Shown piece by piece: positions 1 to 12,700 of a stretch of 64,000 nt of DNA. The translations under genes were made by a program, and so were the position numbers. This DNA comes from Leucocoprinus leucothites (taxonomy: Eukaryota > Basidiomycota > Agaricomycetes > Agaricales > Agaricaceae). The notes beneath the pieces were generated by a model that worked only from the letters and a program-made list of their open reading frames with translations, did no database searches and was not told the DNA's origin. Position 1 is the stretch's first letter; the number at the start of each line of letters is the position of its first letter. Location: contig JAACJO010000019.1 of NCBI GenBank assembly GCA_013368445.1, forward strand, positions 682,001 through 746,000, written 5' to 3'.

Positions 1-113
1 GGTAGTCCTCCAACCGGCTGTCCCATCGTCCATCGCGTACCCATTTCCATCATATCAGAAGAAGAACGCTAGTACCGCAGACGATCATCAATGGGATTAG
101 CAAAGGCGCAGGG

Positions 114-500
114 TTAGACTGACTTGCGTAAATCGAAAGCGCCAATCATCCCACGTTCTTTCTCTTTCAACACCCGCGTCGCCTCATCCCCTGCTTCATT
201 CAACTCGGCCTCTAAAAACTGCACTGACCGATTTTTACTTTCCCTTGGTTCCTGTATGCCCGGGGCCACGATCCGGATCGACACCACGGATTCCGCCATC
301 ATCCACGTGCGTGGCTGTGGTAGTCTGAATGACAGATGGCGGTAATGATAATCCCGCACTAATTCCGGCTTCTTGAACTTCGACAAGTTTCTCGTTGACC
401 TTCTTGACCACTCACAAATAACGCTTGGGTTTTGTGAGATAGATAACGATAGCTCCGCCTACGCCTTGCTGGACGTCGTTATATGCACTGGGAGAGGGAA
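114..500 (-). CDS. possible 3' exon(s) of an unrecognised gene
   Basis: An open minus-strand frame runs to a stop near 114 and has a charged, helix-like C-terminus (FLEAELNEAGDEATRVLKEK). A second minus-strand frame covering about 290-500 reads as plausible protein (GAIVIYLTKPKRYL, then VNEKLVEVQEAG after a possible GTGAGT donor), so two exons of one gene could meet here through a frame-shifting intron. I do not recognise the family and could not fix a start; positions 500-1190 show nothing better. The neighbouring O-methyltransferase lies on the same strand, but no functional link is visible. This could also be chance open frame. Confidence 0.25.
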
Positions 501-1192
501 GGTGAGTGTGCCTCGACTTCCCCACGGTATCCCTCTATTGCCCAACAACTTTGCACTACGGCTCCCCTTCATCTTCTTTGCTCTCTCTGGGTATTACATT
601 ACCCTACACGAAGTGAATAGTCACAAAATAATAGTCCCACTGCCAACGACTTGCCTGGAAACTCCGGCAAATTCACAGAATCAGACTCTGGTCATGACGC
701 AGGTCGAACGGTCTCATTCTCAGGCCGCTGGCAGCGTTCGTATCTTTCCTTCGCTCGAACGTGATATTGGACGACACAAGCCTGAGGGTGCCTCGTGCTT
801 TGTTTATGACTATGCACGAAGCGTGTACGGGTGCTGAAAAGGCATCAACGAGCATGGCGCCAAACTCGTAGGAGAGGCGAGAATACACTCCACATGTTGG
901 GAATAATGTAGGGCAACGTTCACATTAGATATTCGTAAAATGGAAGTTCAGTGGTTTCGTCGCCTTCAGAGGGGTTGACTATCCCAGATATCTTTTCATG
1001 TTCTCCACCTTCTCTAAGTGAAAAAAACAATCTCAAGTTGGGACAGAGTACAAGGTTACACCAACGGAATAGCGAGGGCAGAATGGGAATGGTAAGAAAT
1101 CAAACTTAGGCCAGTTCGACTTCTGTGATAGAAGCTAAACCGCTAGTGGAACCGTCAACATTTCGAGCCTTCAGACATTGCAAAAGATCAGC

Positions 1193-3023
1193 TTACCGTG
1201 TAGCATAGACCTTCTTGATCTTGAGGCCAGCTTTAGTGACCATCTCTTCTAGTTGAGGGAGGGTTCGCTCGGATGCTGTTTTAAGGTGAGCTCTCATAAA
1301 GTGAAAAAGAATATAAACGACCCACCATTACAAATAGCAGCGAGCCCAATATTCAGTGCATTCTGACTGCGACTAGCCTCACCGAAATTGACTGGAATAA
1401 ATGGGGGTGGTGGGATAGTCGAATAAACATCTGGGGCAAGCTTCGAAAGAGATTCTTTCAGCGAGGGACCGGTGCTGGAGACGACCGCAGGTTGAATCAA
1501 TGCATCAATGATAAGGAGGTTGCTCTAGTCTCCATTAAGCGCCTTATGTTCTACAGCAGCATAGAGGAAACTCACGTCCTTGTTGAGAACATTTCCAATC
1601 TGGCGCAGTATCGTAGCACCTTAAAGAAACTGAACAAATACTTGCTGCTTGACTGTAGAGAGAAAGTACCATCTTCGGTATTCCAGTCGTGAAGGACTCA
1701 TGGGGTATAGTCAGTTTCATATCTGTTGCACTCCAAGGCTTCGAACGTACCTCTCTGCAATACAAAGACATATTTTCCGCTACGCTTCTGAGGAGTGAAG
1801 AAATCCTGCTCTTCAAAGCTAATTCTGTCAGAAAGGTTCTTAGACTGGATATTAGCTTCGGCCACTTCGCGGCAATCGATGAGGTCTTGAATAATGAACT
1901 GCTTAATATCGGTGTACCTGATTACGAAGAGTCAATCTCCAGCGGTAGGTAAATAATACCAATTACTTTATTGCGAGTGAGCAGCATAATGTTCCCTGTC
2001 CACCTCCGACGTCAATGAGAGCGTCCTTCCCTTTGCATATCTCGCTCCATGGGAAGTCAGCTGCTACACCGGGATCGGTTGTAGGCCCTATGGCTCCCAT
2101 ACTTAAAATGTTCGATCAGCTCCCACAGGTAGGAATCAGATCAGAGTCACGTACGCAAGCGCAAACTTCGTAGCATATTCCGGCCATTCTGAGCACCAAC
2201 TGACTGATCCGAAAAATGGTAATTCAGTTTTGTAAGCCAGTTGGAAGCTGCAATGTGATGGGTCAGTCTTCTTGCGGTATTCTGGGTCTGGGTGGTTGAT
2301 CATATCTGGGAAGTAAGCCGCGCTCTTGCTATGGACTTGGTTCCTATCCAAGATAGTCAGTCGTAACATCCACAACCCTCGAGGTTTATTGACGCCTTTC
2401 ATACTTACAAAACAGTTATGTGGGAGCCAGGTTGATCTTTCTTAATAATGTTACTCAAGCGATTGTTTGCAAAGTACCCCTCCCGAGGTTCACGAAACCA
2501 GCCTCGAGTAATCAAACAACGAAGAACTTGCTCTATTGTAGAGGAGTTATATTCAGCCCAGGCTCGATCATGGAAGATGAGGGGTACACCATACCCAGTT
2601 TTAATTCTTGAATTCCAGTTTTAGTCGCGAGCTCGGTGAGGCCAATACCATCCTCAGAATCTCCAATGATAGTTGCTAATTCAAGGTCGGCTGCAAGGCG
2701 CAGGCATGCAGACTCATGGCTAGAGTAGGTAGTTGTGGCTAGAGCGTCATAGGGAGGTTGAACCAGGGCCGTCAAGAGTCCCTAGTATGGTTTAATAGAT
2801 TGATCAGAGACGATAATGCCAGATAAAATACCAAGCAGGCCAAGGCTGCGCGACGAGCCTCAAACATTACGGGAGAGGAAAGATAGGTTATATCATCGAT
2901 TGGGTGAGGTTGAGATGTGTTTAGCGATGGTTCAGGGAAGTTCTGAGCGAGAATCTCAGCCCTCAAAGTATCGAGAGCCTGGTTGAGAGTGATCTGGAGA
3001 CTGACAATTTCAGAAACAGTCAT
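1193..3023 (-). CDS. SAM-dependent O-methyltransferase, multi-exon
   Basis: Probable fungal O-methyltransferase of the plant-type small-molecule family, transferring methyl from S-adenosylmethionine to a hydroxyl, most likely in the cytosol. Spliced pieces follow the family order: an N-terminal exon from the ATG at 3023; a dimerisation/winged-helix region (YDALATTTYSSHESACLRLA, then DGIGLTELATKTGIQELKLG at about 2590-2650); RGWFREPREGYFANNRLS (about 2465-2510); a GAIGPTTDPGVAADFPWSE segment followed by the SAM-binding glycine loop DVGGGQG (about 2000-2095); QDLIDCREVAEANIQSKNLS (about 1850); a SNLLIIDALIQPAVVSS segment (about 1480); and a C-terminal exon ERTLPQLEEMVTKAGLKIKK ending at TAA 1193. 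At least six short introns are needed. One junction near 1620-1745 could not be placed convincingly, so a damaged allele is possible. The substrate is unknown; such enzymes often serve secondary metabolism. Confidence 0.75.
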
Positions 3024-3855
3024 GGCGGACCAGGGAGTGTTGCAAAGCCAAGTAGCACTGGAGGTCCAGCTTTAAGGCTGCGGCCACTGAGCACAGATTA
3101 AGACAAAGAGTCCTGCGGCCAGGTGCCTCATGTAAATGAGGATTCTATCCTTATCCACGTCATGAGAAGGCCCCTAAATATCCAAGGACATGCGCGATAG
3201 AAGCTTCAGCAATGAAGGAATAAAGCAAACCGTATTAAGTCCTTTTCCTTCAGAAGCATGGTGTGGTAAGCCTCGTTGAAGCTAATCAGCGGGAGGATCC
3301 TTTGAAGGAGAGGCGGCTACTAGAACCAGGGCTGAGTAGGATAGTATCAGTGCTGAATGAATGCTCCGATGCGGATATATCGTAGGATTCGCCCTGACTT
3401 CGCTTCTGACACGTCAGACAGGGTATAGGGATTAGTCACTGGTGGTAGGCTTGAAGTGCGAGGCCCGTGGAGACTTTGGCTTCCTCGATCTGATCCAGTT
3501 TAAGCTAAGGGTATCGAAGCTACGATGATCAATGAAGCAGCCTCGAATGAACAAGCCCTTCCTCCAAGCGCTTCGTGTTACGCTTTTCCAACTTCCCGCA
3601 GGACGAGGAGCAAACTCGTTGCGGGAACTCAAACCACTGGCACCCGGTACCTGCTGAGGGTGGTTATCACCCCGGCTCATCGGACGAACCACGCATAGGC
3701 GCTTGACATAAGCACTGACCTACTAATCTTCGCTGGACCCTCTCTCTCTCGTTTTTCATCACTTGACGCTTTGTTCCATGGGCGCTTGTCACAGAAGGGC
3801 CACGTGCCAACCAGCTCGTTAACAGCATTGCTTTTCCTCTCTGCTCTATCTAGCC
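3024..3855. other. intergenic region, no gene recognised
   Basis: This divergent spacer lies between the O-methyltransferase start (minus) and the NACHT gene start (plus), so it should hold both promoters. A minus-strand open frame at 3432-3692 is rich in Arg and Ser, matches no family I know and lacks convincing splice sites; I do not call it a gene. Confidence 0.5.
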
Positions 3856-6366
3856 ATGTTACTGGAGACCGTGCAGATCGTCCTTGACCGGATTCAACCT
3901 CTCAAGGACTATTTCGATGCTTTTTTCTTCGCGATGTCTTCTGGCGAACGGAAAATGCACGAGGAGCGGGGACAAGTGGATCTTGAATATAAGGAAGATC
4001 AAGAGATGTGTGAGTACGAGGCTCGTCTTTGCTTCCCCTCGGGCAACGAGTATTCTGTCGTGTCGTGATGAATATCCGTTTATTCACTTCTTGAGTTCAA
4101 GGTCCTGTCCAACCCGAGGAAGACTCACCTATTATATCAGCAGATATTGGTCAAGTGGGCGGAATGTACGGTCAGGGTAAGCTGGCAAGTGTTCCGACTA
4201 GTCTCAGCCATTCATGATTCTAATCCAGATCGATTGCCCGTTGTACATGACGATGGAACTGGCACGTTTCGATTCGCACACGACTTCGTGATCCACAATG
4301 CAACTATAATTTCCCAGATCATACACGCTGGGGACATAGGTAAGTACTTTCTTTGGTCTCAACACTCTCTCACTGAGCTTGCTCAGGGCTCAAAATCCTT
4401 GGAGAAAAGAGAATGATCGGAGCAGAAGTGGATTCATCGGCCCGTCAGTATGCGCCAAGGTGCCACCCACAGACCCGTAAGAGTCTACGGAATCGTGTCA
4501 TCGCTTGGATCGAACAAAGCGGCAACTCTGATCAAACCGACGATGAAAGCGAGCGGGCTCGGCGTATGTTATGGATCTTGGGACCCGCTGGGGTAGGCAA
4601 ATCTGCGGTGGCTCAAACGATCGCGGATGAAATGAAGGGTGAGGGACGGTTAGGCGCCTCGCTTTTCTTCTCCCGCCCAAATGGGCGAGATGATCCAGAA
4701 CAAGTCATCCCCACGCTTGCACATCAACTCGCCGTCAAGCATCCGAAGTACAAACCCCTCCTTAACCAGAAGTTGGCTGATGACCCCACCCTCCTTGAGA
4801 AGACGCTTCGAGTTCAATTCAAAGAGCTCATTATCGCCCCATTCCATACCCTCATGACTCGTGATTCTTCTACTGTTCGAAAGCCCTTGTTGATCGTTAT
4901 TGACGGGCTGGACGAGTGTAGGAGCGAGGAGGCTCAGTGCGAGTTCATCGAGCTTATTACCGAACACGTCCGCAGCGTCCATCGATTTCCCTTGCTTTGG
5001 TTGGTCCGCAGTCGACCTGAATGGCACTTCAGATACCTTCTCTCCCGTCCTGACTTTCCTGCTACCTGTCGCCGCGAACATATGACAATTGATGATCCGG
5101 AGGCACGCCAGGACGTAGCTCTCTTCTTGCGTGACGAGTTTGCGAGAATTCATCGGGTATTTTTCGAGTATCTTCCCCCCACTTGGCCCCCCGCGGATGC
5201 CTTTCACTTAATAATACTCAAAGCGTCTGGTCTCTTTGCGTTGGCGGCAATTGTCATTCGATTCATCGTCGACCGAATAGCTGATGATCCGAATGGTCAA
5301 CTACTTATCTGCCTTGACGCCCTGAGCGGGTCACCATTGGCTGGGACAAAGAATCCTTTGGCTGCGCTCGATTTACTTTACCAAGAGATCTGCTGTCGCA
5401 TCAGTGCTCCCACCTTCCATACAACAAAAAGTATCCTCGGAGTGTGCGCCTTCTACTCTGATCCTACTCCTCTTACGGCACGTCACCTGGCGAACTTCCT
5501 GGGCCTTGACCAGGCCGAGTTCTACCGCTCGTTGAAGAATTTACATTCCGTTCTTGCTATCCCGAGCGCCACAGATTCTCTATCCACTCCTGTCCGCTTT
5601 TACCATGCTTCTTTCCAAGAATTCCTTCGAGAACCAAGACGTTCCGGGCAGTATACGGTGAATGAAGATGCAGTGCATTACCATATTGCTGTGAAAGCGC
5701 TGGACTGGCAAATAAATCAGTCCGAATGCTTCAGTCGAGGTGTGTTTACCTTTGATTATCGACGATAGAGACCTAAATGCCTTCAGGACTCAGCAAGTGG
5801 GCCAGTAAGGAAGATTTGTCTGCTTTGCTAGGCCCCATCAACGCATTTTCGAACCCAGCTGGCCTGAAGGCTTGCTCTCGTGTTATGAACCAACATGCTA
5901 GACGGGAACTGGTGGAGATGCTAAAGAAGTTTAATTTCCGGACTTTGGTATTTGATGTGGATGTCCTTCCCAAATTTCTGATGTGGCTTCACTCTACGGT
6001 GAGCAACTGGAAACTCTCACCGAATATCTCGCGTCCTGACCCACGTATGGCGGAACTTAGGGCCCTGAAGCCCAAACTATCCTTCATGTTGGGGTGTTCG
6101 GATGTCCTCCTCATCATTCCATACCTACATTATTTCCACCCAGAACATCAGACGATCTGGAGCATTGCAGACGTCAGGTTTTTGGCGCCCATGACTATCT
6201 TAGCAGGGTCCATCTTGGGATGGAGGGGAGGATGTGTGAAATTAGTTTGGTTCCTGGGTTTAGTAATCTGGATACGACATGGGAGGATTTCGTTCTGGGA
6301 CTGCAAGCAGTGGATGCCATTGATGCTACTCCAGCCGGGGAAGAAAGTACAGTAGATATTGGATAG
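3856..6366 (+). CDS. NACHT-domain STAND NTPase (NLR-like), 738 aa
   Basis: Signal-transducing P-loop NTPase of the NACHT class, abundant in agaricomycetes and thought to act as intracellular non-self or stress sensors. Six exons give an exact reading frame of 2217 nt: 3856-4009, 4096-4176, 4229-4339, 4387-5739, 5787-5998, 6061-6366, with introns of 47-86 nt and GT..AG ends. The start is a gccATG. The N-terminus (residues 1 to about 130) has no known effector fold. Walker A is GPAGVGKS (about 181-188) and Walker B is LLIVIDGLDEC (about 283-293). A helical region follows, containing FYHASFQEFLREP, which is usual after NACHT in this family. No WD40, ankyrin or TPR repeats follow the NTPase region, so the protein is short compared with repeat-bearing relatives. 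ATP-driven oligomerisation is known for the family; the ligand is unknown. Confidence 0.85.
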
Positions 6367-8022
6367 AGAGCTCGAGGATAGCTTATTGATAAATGCATTG
6401 ATTGACATACATTCATACGATCATAGTGAGTTCCTTGTTTTTCCTCACACCGACAAACCTAGGACTTGTTCAACCAGGCTTGATATAGAACGTTTGGGCC
6501 ACCTCCACGCCTGGTTGAATATGGCACAAAAGAGTACTACTCATTGAGCACAACTCGAAATTTTGTTGTAGAGCTCTAGCTTCTCCAAGATGATGAAGTG
6601 TGCTGCGATCGACAGGTAAATTGAAGCGCCTTCATCTACCTGACGATGCCTACAAAGGAGGCGGAGTTGTGCGAGGTCTACCCCACTCTGACTCGGCAAC
6701 TCCTAAATAGAAAGCGGTACGCCACCCTCACGAGGTGAACGAGATTGTCTGGGTACCTCGCCCAACACTGGCATCACCAAATCCGTCAGATCGATCATGT
6801 TCCTCTACTCTCCAAGATATTCAAATCAGTACCCAATCAACTGTATTCTGATATCTGGGCGTTAGACTCACAGGTTGACATCAAGAACTAATATAACTCG
6901 TGGCACGAGTATGTACATACATGTCTAGATGTAAATGGATTGACAGATGAATGGAAGAGCTATTCTATTCATAACTCCCTAACAGCGGCGAGCATCGAGA
7001 ACGGCATGTGAGTATTTTCTTTGTCTTGTCGTTTGTTTTGTCCTCGGTCGACGAGTGAAGGATCAAGGAGGGAGCAAAGGGCTCTCGCCGAACGTGGACT
7101 ATCAGTATCCTTCCCGAGGGAAGAGACACAAGCTAATAAACATCATCAGATTATACAAGTACACAAACAGCGATTGTCGACCAAACATGCAGAGTAAATA
7201 AACCAGAAAACCAGACAATACCAATGAAAAGGAAATTAAACTTTAAAGCTGTGAACGAGTGAACCCGGGAGAGAAGCATATGCCAAGGTCTCAGGGTAGA
7301 GGAGAAGAGTAAATGAGGGAGGGGGGTGTAAAAGGGCATGATGGGAAAACCGAGAATTTGGGGGTATCTAATTGAAGAACACAAAGCTTTGTTGAAAGCT
7401 CGTTTAGGGGGCGTTGAGCAATCGGTCGTAAAAGTCGTAAAATCAAGTCGTAATCTGCAAGTGTTGTAGTATAACACGCGTCAGTTCGGACCTGACTCGG
7501 AAATTGGAATAGCCAAGGGTCAAGGTCGAGGTCGGTGCGGAGATCAAAAGGGCTTGGGGGTGGTGAGAAGTGCCGAGTACGTGTATGCAATTAGATCCGG
7601 ACACGCGTTCCCCACTGATCTGGACATCAGCGCTGAAAGGAACTGAGTGAAGGAGAGAGGCTGGTAAAAATAACCAAATTGATCGATCAACAGAAGCTTG
7701 GAGCGCCGGCCTGGGCAAACGCGTGTAGCATAGATGTCCTATCTAAGTATATCTGCACGCGAGTGCATGACCCCTTTCTGTAATAATGTGACCCAGCCAA
7801 GAAAGGGGTTGGTGGCAGTGAGGCTGGGTGCTTGGGCCGCATTATGAACGTTTGACGTTTGGTGGGTGTTGATACAGCGGCCGAGATGAGGAAAGAGGTA
7901 ATGTAATCGGAGGTGAATGGGAGGAGAGGATGGTGTGGGGACGGAAAGAACGGCAAGGAGGGTCCGAGAAAATGTACACGTGAATGAATTGACACGATGA
8001 ACAAGTCAGCAATAACAACTCT
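6367..8022. other. gene-poor region; likely 3' flank of the RING-like gene
   Basis: I find no supported gene here. Minus-strand open frames at 7151-7718 and 7687-8004 are low-complexity and follow directly after the stop of the RING-like gene, so they are best read as its 3' untranslated or flanking DNA. The stretch 6370-7100 shows only short open frames. Confidence 0.4.
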
Positions 8023-9175
8023 TTACGAAGCGAGAAGAGCGTAAAACAGCAACGTAAGCCCCATCACGCTTGCTAGCCGGGAAATGACTTCGACAGTTGA
8101 CGAGCCAGGGTTGATAAATGGGTAAGAGGATACATACTGCTGCGAGGGAGCAGGTGACGAGGGACTTCGAAGCCAGTCAACAAGGGAAGATGACGATTGT
8201 GAATGGCGGAGGTCTGGGGGTGTGAGAGTTGAGCATGAGGATTAGAGTGAGGGAAGAGCCAACGACGTGTCATATCGTAGGTATTAGCATCGTCGTCGGC
8301 TTCGTACGGAGATTCTTCGGGAGCAGGAGAGAGCCCTAGGATTGAAGAATCGATAGAGTCCACAGTGGAAGTCGTCGTTGTCGTTGCGGAGGTGCGAGAC
8401 TGTTTAGATGCGACAGTGGTGGATGTTGATGTCGACTGAGAGCGGTGGCGGGGTGTGCCAAATGTGAGAGAGGTGGGTGAGGTGGTGTATAGGCCGGTGT
8501 CCTGTGACAATGGGTGAGGGGTAAGTTTGCTCTGCGCTGCCGATGTCTTGGGGATGAGCGTAGGGGATGCAAGGGAGAGGATATTGTCCGCGGAGCATGG
8601 GGCACTACATGAAGGACAGCGGCCATCTGAAGATGGTCCGTGCAGCCACTTGACAAGATAACTGTCAGTTTTGGACTAAAGGGGCCAGCCACTTATTCAA
8701 CTCACATCCGTAATATGCTCGAAGCAGAATATCATCCCACAGCAAAACGTCCGCGAAGGGTGTACGGCATACTCAAAGCTGTCGAACGGTATCAGTAGAG
8801 CTTCAAGTATGAACAAGCGTCTGTTGGAACGCACCAGATACCGCAGTCGCGATCAACAGCCTCACGAGGTTTTCTCGGAACCTTTCCCGTCGAGTTCGAT
8901 CTACTTCGACGGAACACGCGAGGTGGTGGCGTCGGTATCCTATCATCTATGGAAAGATTGGAAGCTGGCGACTCGGCGCCGAGGTTCAGTGTGTACTCTG
9001 GGTGTTCGTCGATACTGTCTAGACGCAGCACAGGGCGCGGTCGAGGCATGAGTATGTGGAAGAACTGAAAGACAAAAGAATATATACCTGGATCGTCAAA
9101 GCGGTCCAGCCATTGTTCGACGCGATTTTCGTGTGGAATGTTGAGAGGGGGGAGATTGGGCCGAATACGAGGCAT
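8023..9175 (-). CDS. RING-like zinc-finger protein with C-terminal membrane tail
   Basis: Four exons give an exact frame of 975 nt (324 aa): 9175-8835, 8778-8706, 8648-8138 and 8072-8023. The start MPRIRPNLPPLNIPHENR is preferred over an ATG further upstream because it begins the well-conserved part. Residues 111-152 form a RING-type Cys/His pattern: DCGIC, then FCCGMIFC, then EHITDWLHG, ending in CPSC. RING domains usually bind two zinc ions and recruit E2 ubiquitin-conjugating enzymes; that activity is inferred. A Ser/Thr-rich linker follows, and the last exon encodes a hydrophobic end, VMGLTLLFYALLAS, suggesting a tail-anchored membrane protein. An optional in-frame 69-nt intron in exon 1 (about 9022-9090) would shorten the protein to 301 aa; the third copy at 24.2 kb has a stop inside that stretch, which favours the intron. 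Two truncated copies lie at 16.0-16.4 and 23.7-24.3 kb. Confidence 0.65.
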
Positions 9176-9710
9176 GGAGGAAAACAAGACCAGATTCAAT
9201 TTCAATTTCCTTACTTTTAACTTATTTTGCTCATTGCGTAGCCACTGATGCCGCTTAGTCATCACGGCCCGGGGTGATAGACTCACTCAGACGCCTAACG
9301 ACTGTTTTGTTCTCATCTCGACAATGGCGCTTCAACAATGCGTAGACTGTTCTCGTTTTTATTAATCGCTTAGAAGCAAACCCGAACGCTTGGTGGGCTC
9401 CTAGTACAATACCCCGTATTTCACATGTTAAAATCCCGACATGAGCTGTGCTATGGTCGTCATCGCGCTTATTCTCGGGTTACCCTTGTGAATGCTTTCC
9501 TATTGTCGGGCGCTAAGATCGTGGTTACACTCGGACTTGTCCAACAAAATCTGGGTGCGCAAGAACGCAAACGACATTGGCTAGATATCTCCGCACGTTT
9601 CACTTAGATTTTGGCAACGATAGTTATACATGACATTGTTTACAATTTCGACTCAATCTTGTACAGAATGGTATCCAAATCCTCAAACAAAACTCACCAC
9701 GAACCTTCAA

Positions 9711-12700
9711 TCAGCTCCTTCTCCACTCCTGCGAACCCCTTCGCTCCCCCCTGGAGAAAAATGTATTTCTCGACGGGGAGACAACATCCTGACTGTTAGA
9801 TATGGATGATCCTCGACCGCGTGTACCATATGGCACTGATGGTGGTGAGCTGGAGCTGTTCGACGAACGCCAGCTTCCTGCTGCATCTCCAGGACCGGGA
9901 GGATTCCGCGTAAAGGCACCTCGAGGTGTAGGACTTCAAACAAAATGTGAGTCGTTTCGAAACATTTTGGATGTCAAAGCGTAGATTAGCTTACTTTAGT
10001 CCTGACAGTGAAGGAGAGCCAGTGTTACCCGCTTGGCATTGAGAGGCACGCAGATGTGGGGGTACATATCGGTTCGAAGGTTTGTTGACGGGCGACGGTG
10101 GTTTTTCAGCATCCATCGAGAAAGCCAATTGTGGGTTTGTCAGGTTCAGGCATGTTTTAGGGTCTACCGTCGCACCGCGATACTTGGAGCACCTAGAGCA
10201 ACTCCGTGATTATAACGTGTCCACTGGTGTGGAATAGCAATCACGAACCTGCCATTTAGTGTTGACCCGAGTATGAAAGGCTTATCCCACACTACATCTA
10301 TGAAATCATTGTCGTATCCCACGACTACACCCTTCTCTCCGAGGGAAACAAGCCCAGAGCCCCGGACCATCCGGACACGGTCACCTAAGGCAAAGACCTG
10401 CTTCCGCATTCGATCCAGGGAGTATCCATGTGGAAGGATGGCGGGAGATGGGTACTTTTCAATGGTGATTTCCTTCACCGTTGGCTCTGTAACTGATTTC
10501 GCTATGGAGTCAAGCGCCTGTTCTAATTTCGCAATGGTTTTCTGTAGCAAGAGCATGAGCGCTGTACGAGATATGGAGTGGTTGGCATAACCCACACCTT
10601 GGGGAGCACTTTGTACGATAATGGAACACGTTCGAGTGTGTTCGGAACGCCTTGAGCTTCTAACCATCGGACGACCTTCCGCAGCCGTCTCTTGGGCTCA
10701 AAATCTTTGAACACATCAGACGCGGGGGGCATGTTGAAGCTAGCCATATCCAAGTACTCAAAAATCTCAGGGAAGTCTGCCTGCAATACAATATCATTGA
10801 GCTCCGAGCTGCCTTGGATCTACCGAATAACTGCGATCTCTAACCTGGTATGATTTCACAAGGGCGACAGCTTTGTCACTATATTCCCAGTGCCTTCCTT
10901 CTTTTCTCGTGTAACCAGCGACCTTTATGCCTCTCGCGTCGAATTTTAGGTCCAGGCCAATATTGACTCTGAAATCGTCCGGGCCAGCTGTGACAAAGAA
11001 ACTTGATGTGATTTTTGACAATGCGAGGGGTGAAATATGAAGGAGGTCAGCAACCCAATGTGAAGGAAAATATTCTGACCCCGTTTCACTGTTGGTCACA
11101 GCCACGGTCTCCTTGAGCTCGGTAGCCTCGTGTGGTGCACAACACTCCACGATTTTCAGATAAATCGACATTCAATCCCAAATTCTTGCTTACCTCGACG
11201 CGAACTGTCAAGCTCATGTCATGGATGGCTGTGACACGCGCTATAGAACCATACGCAGTATCTCCAAGAAAAGTCACTTGTGTGCCTTCAGGGAAAAGGA
11301 CCTTTAACTGAGATGGGTCTTTCTCGATGAAGCGCGGATCCTCCGAATCAACCATCTTCACACATATCTGTACCGGAAAATCGACCGCATCGCTTTCCGC
11401 CACATACTCTTTCGTTGTCGCTCCGGTTTCCGAGGTCTGCATTCCTAGCAGCGGTCTGACAAGTATCAACACCTCGACGGGACCCGTCAATATCCCACGA
11501 TCTGAGTAAATCTGTTCTAGGCACTCTGCCTTGTCCTTCCACTGTCTCGAACCGCGCATGGTATGTCGCATAGATAACACTGTTGAAGGGCGATTTCCAC
11601 TAGAAGAAGGCCGATCGTATATGAAAGTCGAGTCAGATACGCCAGTTACTAGACCTTCCCGTAGATATGGCCACCCTATGAATATTCTCTCGCTGATAGT
11701 GTGCTCCGCTATTTCTTGCCCACTAAGGCCCTCGTACTGATTCTCAACCTTCACAATGATTGACTTATACCTAGCCTCCGAGGTTTCTGTTTCTGGTGGT
11801 CCGTGTGCATTAACAGAACGGGAATCCAGGACGGCAGTGTGTGGGATGGTTTTGAACGATGGGAATCCGAGGGATAACTGCGTACTGAGGCTTGCTGCAC
11901 TTCCTAAACTAGGGAGAGGTTGAACACCATTTAGTGCGATGAAGGTAAGTGGCTCCATGTGTGTGCGGCAGCTGTAGATGTGAGGCAGGATATCGGGGTG
12001 CGGACTAGGGAATACCGTGGGGTCGCGGGTGCTATAGGTCACTTTGAGGGCTGCTGATGAACGATTACGACGCTTCTCTTCGGGAGTGAGTTTATGCTCG
12101 ATAGCTAGAGAAAAGTAGTTAAGTATCCGCACACGGTTTATTGAACCTGTTGACTCACTTTCCATCGCGCGCATCAGTCTGTCTTCATCTAAAAAGGGAA
12201 TTTTGGCAACTATCTTGGTCGTGTCGTCGACCTCAAATTCGGTGGGATATAAATCCAGAATAGGTGAGTCTGGCGCGGTGAGGAGTCCCCTGCACGTTGG
12301 GGGTACATTTTCTATTTGAGCCGGAGACATCATGGCAACGAGTTGTTCAAACGGTTTGAACGGTCGACCAACGTCGAAATTAAAGGTCAGTTGGTTGATG
12401 TCATGCAGATCTGTCAACTCGTATTTCAGTAAAATTCGTGGTGAGATGAAAGCGAGAAGATCCAACCGGATACACGCGGGGAATAGTGATAGTTGTAAAA
12501 CCAGCTCCACGACGGAACTCCTTGGTAATAATACCGCACTATCCACTCTAATCCCTCAATATATCGATAGGCCAGCTTTTTCATGTCACCCGAGTTACTG
12601 TCCGGAATACCAAGCTTGTGCTATACCTTTATTAGCGAAGGTAGCGAACAACGAGCGTGCTTAATACTTTGTAATATCTTGACCTCCATTGGAGGATTCT

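Noticed and set aside
3432..3692. Arg/Ser-rich minus-strand open frame
   Set aside because: No start context, splice sites or family resemblance; treated as chance.
4650..5207. Minus-strand open frame inside the NACHT gene
   Set aside because: It lies antisense to the conserved Walker A/B exon, whose six-exon model is exactly in frame; the minus reading has no family resemblance.
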